DNA from: Phaeosaccion multiseriatum
Taxonomy: Eukaryota; Ochrophyta, other classes
Length of the DNA: 64,000 bases
Direction: 5' to 3'
NCBI GenBank assembly: GCA_965112735.1
Contig: OZ218964.1
Coordinates: 2,232,001-2,296,000, forward strand
Shown: piece by piece, positions 22,033 through 31,334 of the stretch
Position numbering within the stretch: position 1 is the first letter of the stretch
Layout: each line of letters starts with the position of its first letter
Notes under the pieces: generated by a model
The model's database searches: none
What the model was told of the DNA's origin: nothing
Seen by the model: only the letters and a program-made list of their open reading frames with translations
Program-made: the position numbers and the translations under genes

Positions 22033-23862
22033 ATGCCTTCGGGCACAACCAGCGAGGGCGATGCTCCAGCAAGGGACACCCTTGTCATGGGTACGTTAGA
22101 ACCCTCGACGACACAGACAGCACACGCTTCTGACTGTGCTTGGGTGTGCTGCTTTGCTGCTTGTGTCCTGCGTGGGCTGACTGCTTGTGCCGACGAATGC
22201 TGTGCTCTGCCCTGCGGCCTCTCTCCCTCCCTCCCTCCCTCTCTTTCTCACTCACTTACTCACTCACTCACTTACCCATTCACTCACTCACTCGCTCACT
22301 CACTCACTCACTCACTCATTCAGTCACTCCCCCCTTCCCTCCCTCACTGACACACTCACTCACTCCTTCACTCGTTTTCACCCCCCCTCCCTCCCTCACG
22401 ACACACTCACCCCCTCACTCACTCACTCACTCACTCACTCACTCACTCCCCCCCTCCCTCCCTCAATGACACACTCACTCCCTCACTCGCTCCCCTTCCC
22501 AGTGGCCAAGGTGCCCACCAAGGGCCGCTCTAAGACGCGCCTCATCCCCACTTTCGGAGAGGAAGGAGCGCTGCGCATAGCTCGAGCCCTGCTGCGGGAC
22601 TGTCTCAATACCTTCGGACACTCGGTAAGCCGCCCCCGCTGGCTTTCTCGAGGGAGGGAGGGAGGGAGGCAGGGAGGGCAACAGTGTGCAGACCCTCCTC
22701 CAGTGAGCTGAGCTGAGCTTGATCGCTATTTGTGTATATGCCTTGTGCCTTGTACCTTGTGCATTCAGACCGACTTGGCAGCGGTCCGTAAAGTTCTCCT
22801 CTTCGCTCCCCGAGAGGCCGAGGCCGAGCTGTGGGCCCTCCTTGACACTCTAGGTGGGTGAGTGGTTGAGTGGGTGAGTGGGTGAGTGGGTCGGTGGGTC
22901 GGTGAGTGGGTCGGTGGGTCGGTGGGTCGGTGGGTCTGTGGGTGGATGTAAGAGAGAGGGGGGGGGCTAGTGTGCCAGCACAGGGGGTGGTGGGGGTGTT
23001 CTGTTTGACATTCTATGCATTCAGTGATGCGTGTCAGGACACAGGATAGGTGTGCGTGTTGAGCTTGACACTTGAGCTTGACACTAAGGCTCTGCCGCCT
23101 GCTTGACACTTGAGCACTGCCGCCTGCTTGACACTAAGGCTCTGCCGCCTGCTTGTCACTAGGGCTCTGCCGTCTGCTTGACACTAGCTCTGTCGCCTGC
23201 TTGACACTAGCTGTGTCGCTTGCCTACGCCCAAAACACTTCTTCGCAGGCCTGAGCGCGGCGTGGGAGGCACGACCCATGCTTTCCTCCTCCCCCCCTGG
23301 GGCCTCTTCCCCGGGGGCGCTGACTTCGAGCGACTTATCGGACATTCTCGAGGATGCACTCGCGCAAGTTCGACAGGTTGGGGGGAAGTGGAGGCATACG
23401 GGGAGGGAGGTGGGAGATATTAGAGGCATATGGGCGAGGGGTGGAGGGGGGGGAGGAACAGGAGCTGGACATTCCTCATTCGAGGCACCCCCCTCCCCTC
23501 CCCCCGACAAGCCCCCCCGTCACGCTCCTCCCTTCGCTCTACCCTTCCTCTTCCTTCTCTCTCTCTTCTCTCATCTCCCGCTCCCTCTCCTCTTCTCTGT
23601 TTCTCCCTGTCTCTCTCCTCTATCTCTCTCTCCCTCTCCCTCTCCCTCTCTCTCTCTTTGTGTGTGTCTCTCTCCCTCTCTCTCTCTCTCAGACCAGCGC
23701 TGGGCCGATTGCCTTTGTAGGCATGGACACCCCCGAGCTCCCCCCCCGGGAAGTGCTGACGTCACTGTCCTGTGCTGGCAGGGGCCATGCCTACATCAGC
23801 CCCGCGGCGGACGGGGGGTATTCGCTCCTCGCCCTGCCGGAGGGAGTAGGGGAGGGCGCCTT

Positions 23863-23922
<60 letters not shown>

Positions 23923-25172
23923 CGAGTGCGGACTGTTGGTAATGCCCAGCGGAGGAGACATACAGACACTCCCAGGGGGTTACGGAGGCACGAGGGGGTT
24001 ACAGTCTGCCCACAGTCTGCTCACAGTGTGGTCACAGTCTGGTCACAGTCTGGTCATAGTCTGGTCCCAGTCTGGAAGTATCATTGTCCGTTGCGCCTTA
24101 AGCTATAATGGGCTCTAGACAGCGTTCGTTCTCGTCTAGCGCAAGCAAATGACGCCCCAATCAAGATAGGCCTGTCGTCTTTTCTGAAACGCCTGAAACG
24201 CTCGCATGCCCATTCCCTTCCCAGGGGAGTGGTGTGGTCCGACGCGTGTACGTGCGTGTCGCAGATGCAAGCACTGAGCAAACAGGGGCTGCTTATGCAG
24301 GCAAGTGGCAAGGCTGAGGAGGGAGGGGGTGAGGGGGGTGAGGGAAGGGATGGGCGGGTGAGGGGGGTGAGGAGAGAGAGGGAGGTGGAGAAGGGAAGAG
24401 TGGGGCTGCCCGTTTGAGGGAGAAGCGGGAAGCGGACGTTGCCCCGCTCCTGTTTTGCGGCTGTATTGTCTCTTCTGGTGTTTTTCGTGTTTTTGGCTCT
24501 CTACTACTGCCGTTGGGTCTCGCTGGTGCTGCTGCTGCTGTAGCGGTTGGCTCTCCCCTTTGTACGCCAACCCTCAGTTCAATGCCTTGCTGTGGACACA
24601 CACATGCTACACAAGTGCGTGCGTGGGTGCGTGCGTGCGTGCCTTTCCCTGACGCGTTCATTGCCATCCCCTGCCATCCCCTGTCCAGGTGGGCGCCACT
24701 TTCAATGACATGGACACCGCCGCCGACCTCGCGGGGCTCGTACGCCGTCTCACAAAGGATGGAGCCCTCAGTGGGGGTGGGGCCCTCAGTGGGGGTGGAG
24801 CCCTCGGCCAAGACAGCCAAGAGCGCAAGCCGAGGGGTGTGGCGGGGGGCGAGGACGAGGACGAGAAGGACGAGGACAAGGAGCAGGACGAGGACGATGA
24901 TTTGCCTTCGCCAGCCCACATGGGGTCCTCTCCTGCCCCCTGCACGCTCGAGGTCGGTCTGACCCACTCAGTCGCTAGTTGGGGTCCCCAGCTGACACGC
25001 TCACTCCAAGACCGAGTGCTCCACTTCCTCTCTTCTCTTCTAACCCCCTCCCTCCCCCACCCCCACCATCCACTGCCATCCCCTTCCTTCTCCTCCCTGC
25101 CCTCTTCAGGCCGCGACGGCCGCCATTGAGGAAGCTTGCGCAAGAGGGAGTTTTGCTGTTAGAGAAGTGTAG
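22033..25172 (+). CDS. DUF2064 / TIGR04282 glycosyltransferase-like protein
   Basis: Exons 22033-22090, 22503-22624, 22769-22853, 23249-23376, 23693-23865, 24225-24300, 24689-24952 and 25110-25172 give 322 residues, all phases consistent. The GT-A-like fold family signature is clear: VMVAKVPTKGRSKTRLIPTF near the N-terminus, then VGMDTPELP (metal-binding DxP type), the DGGYSLLAL loop, GVVWSD, and NDMDTAADL, equivalent to the family's DvDtpeDl. Bacterial members are annotated as rSAM/selenodomain-associated transferases; the substrate is unknown. Intron 24301-24688 has a GC donor (CAG|GCAAGT). An acidic, repeat-rich insertion (about residues 245-300) interrupts the C-terminus. The final small exon is the least certain part. 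There is no obvious targeting peptide. Confidence 0.87.
22240..22494. repeat. (CTCA)n tract before an acceptor
   Basis: A CTCA/CCCT tract on the sense strand, ending just before the CCCAG acceptor at 22502. Confidence 0.85.
23063..23222. repeat. About seven 24-28 bp units with CTTGACACTAAGGCTCTGCC
   Basis: Imperfect repeats of GCTTGACACTARGGCTCTGC plus CGCCT in intron 3 of the DUF2064 gene, ending near the acceptor at 23248. Confidence 0.8.
23866..24085. repeat. (GT)n starting at the donor, then 10-11 bp CACAGTCTGGT repeats
   Basis: The intron after exon 23693-23865 opens directly with about 27 GT units (23866-23919). Further in, about seven CACAGTCTGGT-like units lie at 24002-24076. Confidence 0.85.
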
Positions 25173-25653
25173 ACCTTAAGCTGACACTCCTTCGTGAGCG
25201 CACGCGGCGGCATTTGCGAGCATACGACTCGTCAGCTCCAGCAGGGTAACCAAGCTTGTGTGCGTGTGTGCGTGTGGACGGCAGGGGACAAGACACCATA
25301 CACAATATCAACATCAGTGCCTTTTACTATACATTGAACACATCGCCATCCATGCTCTGTTCCCATATGCCTCTTCTCTGCTCCAGCTCCAGCAGTGCCG
25401 TACCCTGTCTATATACCTCTACTCTGATCAGGCCTATGTGCCTCTTCTCTGCTCAGCAGCGCCGTTTCCTCCTGCTTCGCGACGACAGCCTCGCCCCTCC
25501 GTCCCTCCCCTCCCTCACTCTTTGAGCGAAAACAGGAGCAGATCAAAAGCGCTGGAAAGGGGCGTGGCCAGCGTCAGGCACTCACGCATTCACGAATCAC
25601 GCACGCACTCACAAAGCGCCTTATCGTATGGTGCCATCCTTGCCCCCCCTGGG
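25173..25653. other. Intergenic gap between convergent genes
   Basis: 480 bp between the 3' end of the DUF2064 gene and the 3' end of the AANAT-PhzF gene. It contains one CCCATATGCCTCT motif (25362-25374). No gene seen. Confidence 0.6.
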
Positions 25654-28600
25654 TCACGCATTGGGCCCTGCCTGCCCTCCTCCCCCGCCAGGCAGAGCGG
25701 CTCCCCCTACCCACAGCCCTTGACTCGTGGTGGCGGCCTGCCCAGAGAGCGTCACTCTGCCCTCCGCCTTCCTCAGCTCCGTGAGGACGAAGCCTCCACT
25801 AGCAGAGGCCTGGAACCCGACAAGAGACGTCCTGTGTGTGTGTGTGTGTGTGTGTTTGGGGGGAGGGGGGGGGGCACAGAAAGCGGGGCGGTCGCGGTGG
25901 AGGGGGGTGAGATGGAGGGGGGGAGAGGGGAAAGGAGGGGGGGGGGTGGGGGAAGGAGAGGATAGGAGAGGACAGAAGGGGAGGGGAGGGGAGGAGAGAA
26001 GGAGAGAGGAGGGGAGACGAGACGAGAGGGGAGGAGACGAGAGGAGAGGGGAAGAGACCCAGAGGCCTCTCCCGCTCTGTCCCCACCCCTCCTCTCTCTC
26101 TCCCTCCCTCGTTTCCTCCTCCCCACTCTCTCTAGTCCTGCCTCTCCTACCCCCCCACCCACCCACCCACCCACCTATCCACCCGCCCACCTGCCCACCC
26201 ACCTACCTACCCACCTGCCTAACTTGGCTGCCCAGTACGGACAGAGGCCGCAATGAGCCGATCCCGTCACCGGGTCCTCGTCGATGCCGAAGCGTGGGAA
26301 GAAGCAGCGGCTCAAGAAGTCCGCCCCTGTGCCCCTGCTGCTGCCGCTGTACGCCCCCCCTGCCTCCTCTGCACCCGCCCCCGAACCCCCTCCCTCACAG
26401 GTCACGACGATGCCCCGGCTCACCACCTTGCCCAGCACCCCAAACGACGGTTTCAATCCTCGCATAAACGAGTCTCTAGAGACGTGCACGAGCATATCGA
26501 GTCTGTTCCGCCCCGCGAAGAGGATGTCTTGCGCCTGCAGGCCCAGCCCAAGAGCAACGGTTTCCACGTCCTCGTGGCCGCTCGGAAGGGCCTCTCCCAC
26601 CTCTTCTGCGGGGAAGTCCAATTCGATCCACCACACCCCTTTCTCTCCCTCTTTCCCTTCCTCCTCCTCCTCCTCCTCCTCCTCCTGCTCCGCTTCTCCC
26701 TCCTCCTCCTCCTTCTCCTCTCCCCCCTCCTCCTCCGCCCTCCTCCTCCTCCTCCTCCGCCGCCGCCGCCTGCAGGTGAGCACACCGCTCAGTGTGTGGA
26801 AGCGAATCGACTGTGCCGATCCCACTCGCCCGCTCGTCCATAGAGCGTGGGCTGCAAACAGATGGCAACAGATGGCAGCAGATGGCAGTACGCACACGCA
26901 TACACACACACACACGCGGTAGAACATGGTGTCAGCAGGCAAGCGCTTGGTGTCAGGTCTCAGGTCAGCGCACCGTGGCGAGAAACGAATGCCCGTGTGA
27001 GCAAAGCATGTACTAAGTACTTGGTGTCAGCAAAGCATGTATTTGGTGTCAGCAAAGCATGTCCTTGGTGTCAGCAAACCATGTGCTTGGTGTCCATCAG
27101 GTTCCCAGGCACCGCACGTACCTGCGGCGAGCGTCGCGTGTCCACAGAGGTCCACCTCCGCAGCCGGCGTGAACCACCGCAGCCGATAGCTCTGACTACT
27201 GCTACTGTCACCACCACCACCGCCACTGCTGCTGCTGCTGCTGTGCTTTGCGAGCTCCTCATCGTCCTCCTGCAGGCCGGGCACGAGCAGCTGCAGGAAG
27301 GCAGTCTCACTGAGCTTCATCTCGGCAGCCACACGCTGCATCCAGCCGCTCTGGTCAGCGCTGGGTAGAGGCATATGGGGGGGGGGAGGGGTCCTTGAGG
27401 CACCCACCAGAGGGGAGGGCGGGGGAGGAGGATGTTGACATGTTCGGGCCGCCCTCCCCGTCCCTTCCCTTACGTATCCTTCCTCTCTAAAGATAAGGAG
27501 TCAGAATGCTTACGAATGCTTACATACCGTCCGCTCCTCTCACTGACTTACTCTAAGCGCTACTATCACGGACTGCTTGACTTGTCACTGACTTACGCGC
27601 TTGCGTGTCCGCTTCCATGGGAGAAGAAGACAGCCGCTTGGTTGCCCTCGAAAGCCCTCTGCGCGAAGGCGTCCACCTAGGCCCGACCAGGAGGAGGGTG
27701 GGACAAAGCGTGAGGGCGAGGATAAACGTGAGGGTGAGGATGAGGGCGAGGGTTAAGCGAAGGTTTAAGCGAGGGGCTTCAGTGTAAGCGAAGGGCTAAG
27801 TGAAGGGGAGGGCATCGACGTGTGACGGAGGCAGCTTCGACTTCTAACACACACACACGACAAACATACACAGAGAGAGACAGAGAGACCGAGACAGACA
27901 CCCCCCCCCCCCCCCCCGAAACATGGAGGTAGAAAGAGAGAGACAGAGAGTAGCGTTTGGTCAATGCGTACCTGCATCCACTCCAGCGCTCTTGGGGGCT
28001 GCTCGTGAAGCGACATCTTCATCTCAAACCAAGGGTCTCTGTCACGGATAACAAACCAGGGGTCAGTAAGTCAGGGAGGGAGGGAGGGAGGGTGACGGTG
28101 ACGGTGGGGGTGAGGGTGAGGGTGAGAGTGGGGGTGAGTGTGAGGGTGAGGGTGAAGGAGGGAGGGAGGGTGAAGCGGAGGGTGAGGGAGGGAGGGAGGG
28201 AGGGAGGGAGGGAGAGGGACGTACGGCACTTAGCGCGCGATGTGCCCGCACCGTACTGCACCCCCACCTCCTCGTCTCGTCGCGCCTTCCCATATGACTC
28301 TAATGTACCCTCTCCCGTACGCCTCTCGTTCCCCTCCCTCCCTCTCTCCCTCTCTCTCTCACACACTCTCTCTCCGTCCCTCTCCCTCTCTCTCTCTCTC
28401 TCCCTGCCTCGCTCCCTCCCTCTCCCTCCCTCCCTCCCTCCCTCCCATATGCCTCTAATGTAATGCGGGCACCCACCTGCCATGCACGACGGAGCTGAGG
28501 CCCACGAGTCGGAAGCCGCATTGGGCGTAAAAGCCCAACAAGGGGGCCTTGGCGATGAGTAGAATCCGGTCCAGCCCAGCCATCTGTGAACAAAGAGATG

Positions 28601-29973
28601 GGAGGGCACCCACGCACGCACGCATGCCCACACGCACAGGGTGGGAGGGAGGGAGGATGGTAGGGATATTAGAGGCATATGGCAAGGTGGGGGGGGGGGG
28701 GGTGGCTTGAGAGTGTGACCCTCCGAGCCGCTTGGAAGGGGGTTGACCATTGAGCATTGCATTGCATGTGCATGGGCCCACGCCGACTTGGAGTCCGCCC
28801 CACCCCTATTAGGCTTTGGCCGCCACGTACACACTTGGGACGAGCGCCTCTCCTTCAATCTTCATGTGTTGGGGGCATGTATTGGGTACCCCACACAAGG
28901 CCCCCAAGCCCACATACCTGTGCCATGGTCTCGATATAGGCCCTCATGAGTCCCGTGGCCTGTCCGCCCCTTCGGCGGTCCTCCCTGGTGACTACGGAAT
29001 GAATGCACAGGGTGCGCCCCCCGGGGGAGTGCGTGGCCATGGTGTCGTGCGTGAGGGTCGATCCAAAGCACAGCGTGCCGCAGATATAGGCGACCAGTGG
29101 GGCGTCTCCCGGGGAAGGGGTGGTAGAGGCAGGAGAGTCAGTAGAGGAGCTTTGGGTTTGCTCGAAGGCGCCAAGGAAGTGCTCTCCCTGCAGCAGAGGC
29201 GTTGGTCGACGGCATCCGGACATGTGATGCAGAGGTGTGTGTGTGTGTTTGTGTGGAGAGTGAGAGAGAGTGAGAGACTTCAGAGGCACTTCGGGTGCAT
29301 GCAGGGGTGTTCAGAGCAGCTGGATCGATCCAACGGAGTCTGAGCCGTGCCCTCTGTGGATGACAGCTTGTGCTCGTGCCCTTCCCGGTAGGGGGTTTCA
29401 CGGCTCAAACGCTGTGAACGCGATGGTGAGGGACTCAGACTGAGTAGCGAGCGCTACATGCCGCATGCGCTTCCAATCGACTGAGTAGGTGCAGAAGTAG
29501 TAGGAGAAGAGTTGACTGCACTGTCCTCTGACACTGTCTCTACTCTCACCGCGCTTTGTTGTCTCAAGGTGAGCGCGTCCAGGGAGGCCGCCTCGTCCTC
29601 TGGATAAGAAGCCTTCTCCATAGCAAAGGCCTCCTCCAGGCGACTCGCTGGGAGGCGCCGCACACATACCTGTAGTGCAGCACAATACGAGGATAGTTGT
29701 AAGCAGAGGGGGGGGGGGGCAAAAAAGACAAGAGAAGGTGGCCGGGTGTGTTTGTGGGGGGGTGAAAGGGGGGGTACAAGGTAGGTTTTCCGAGAAGGGG
29801 AGTGAGTGGGCATCTGACCCTTTGGGACTCGCTCTTTCCAATCAAGTCTTCCTCCTTCCTTGCGAGTGGGAGCTTCCATTTTTTTCTTCCCACCTCACCT
29901 GCAATCGCCGGAGGTCGCGCAGCACCTCTCGAGAGAGGTTCAAGGAGGAAGCTGAGTCGCTCGCAGCAGCCAT
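25654..29973 (-). CDS. AANAT-like N-acetyltransferase fused to PhzF-family domain
   Basis: Nine minus-strand exons: 29899-29973, 29550-29669, 28918-29187, 28477-28583, 27972-28038, 27597-27676, 27122-27360, 26215-26851 and 25654-25831. All phases agree, giving 590 residues. Residues 1 to about 213 form a GNAT domain of arylalkylamine-acetyltransferase type: FAMEKASYPEDEAASL, LCIHSVVTREDRRRGGQATG (acetyl-CoA loop) and YAQCGFRLVGLSSVVHGRDP. From 214 a PhzF-type domain follows: VDAFAQRAFEGNQAAVF, MKLSETAFL (family catalytic Glu), RLRWFTPAAEVDLCGHATLA, FGIDEDPVTGSAHCGLCPYW and FQASASGG. A poly-Arg then poly-Glu insertion (about 345-395) sits within the PhzF part. The PhzF exons have no start codon of their own and join in phase to the GNAT exon. 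AANATs acetylate amines such as serotonin or tryptamine; PhzF enzymes are isomerases. The combined activity is unknown. Confidence 0.88.
25843..26215. repeat. Purine-rich repeats in last intron of the fusion gene
   Basis: On the sense (minus) strand the intron opens GTGGGTAGGTAGGTGGGTGG and ends in a CA tract plus CAG. The middle is GGGA/AGAGG-rich on the plus strand. Confidence 0.7.
27000..27094. repeat. Four 26-bp units CAGCAAAGCATGTNCTTGGTGT
   Basis: Tandem, slightly diverged repeats in the PhzF intron between exons 27122-27360 and 26215-26851. Confidence 0.8.
28070..28214. repeat. (GGGA)n and GGTGAG repeats upstream of an acceptor (sense pyrimidine)
   Basis: On the gene's sense strand this is a pyrimidine-rich tract preceding the acceptor of exon 27972-28038. 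Confidence 0.8.
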
Positions 29974-31334
29974 AATCTTCGATGTTTTTGATGTTTTTTG
30001 TGTGATTCACACCTCGAAGTATCCTCCGCGCGGAAAATGGCGACGGCAGATTACAACACGCTTGGATGGCAGTGTATGGCGCTCTCCTCCTTTTAAATCC
30101 TCTCTCTGCTCTCGGGCCTTGCTGCTTTCGTCATTGTTTTCGCTTTCTGGGCTGACCAAAGAGGTCCACGCTTGCCCCTCCGCCATCAAAACTGTCGCGC
30201 GATCCCCCGGGCGGTGAGGGGGGAGGGGAAAGAGGACTGAAATAATTTGTCACATTCTATTGTTGCATCCTCCCTCCATGATGGACCCTCTTTTCTCTTC
30301 TCTTCTCTCTCATAGGGCAGCTCTGCAGCTCCTCACTGACTGACAAGTCGGCGACGGTTTCGTTTCCTCTCCGCTGCGCCGTCTGTCTTTCCTGTCTATC
30401 GGTACATTCCTATCGGCGCGCGCGCGTGCGTGCGTGCGTGCGTGCGTGCCCCATGCCCACCTGTTGGCCGTCCGTCTCACCATCTGTGTGGGTATACTCC
30501 CTGTGATATCTCTCCCTTCCCCTTCCCATGGCAGCGTTACCTTGGCTGCCCCCGTCCTCCCCTCCGCCCACCGACATGAACTACTCGATCACTTCAACCA
30601 CTTCTAGCGTACAGTATGCAAGTGCATTGCCTTACAAGGAACACCCCACAGCACCATCAGCAGCAGCGAACACTGACTGCACAACGAACAAAACAAAACA
30701 AAACAGAACAGAACAGAACAGAACAGAACAGAACAGAACAAACGAATAGAACATAAAAGAACAAAGAAAAGAACAAATACAAAAATATTACAAAAGAAAG
30801 AGTGGGTCCGTCCGGCTGGCTGGGTCCGAGGGGTGTGTCGAGTCAAGTCCAGCAGTGACGGGTCCCGATCGCGACCTCGCCCTCCCTTCGGGGTCCATAG
30901 TCTTCCTGCTCCACTCGACGCTCTGCTTGACAGCTCTGCTTGACTGCTTCGCTCCCAAGCCGTCTGACACAAGTCAGCCGGAGCGAGGCTACCCCTTCAA
31001 AGCAAAGTGAAGCTGAGCAATGGCAAAGTTGTCAGCTGCCCCCAGCTGCCTAGGAGCCAACTAAGCCCCCGAGACGACCGCAAGTGGGTGGGCTTGACGG
31101 TGGTGGTGGCGGTAATGGTGATGGTGATGGTCATGGTGATGGTGATGGTCATGGTGGCCATGATGATGTGATGGTGGTGGTGGTGATGATGATGTGACGT
31201 CGGCAGGGTGTTGGCTGTGCGACGGACGGACGGACGGACGGACGTGCCTTCGCTGCCTGGCCCTGTATACCGTGCTCGGCCCTCCGAATCTCTCTGGCTG
31301 AGGCCAAGTGGGTGAGTCTCTTCCTTTCTGGCAG
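29974..31334. other. Intergenic gap with AACAG and GGT/GAT repeats
   Basis: 5' region of the AANAT-PhzF gene and 3' region of the next Cys-rich gene. Includes alternating GC near 30415-30448, (AACAG)n at 30680-30750, and GATGGTG repeats at 31096-31190. No gene recognised. Confidence 0.55.

Noticed and set aside
25654-27676. PhzF as an independent gene
   Set aside because: No start codon before VDAF, and the exon joins in phase to the GNAT exon; kept as a fusion pending cDNA.
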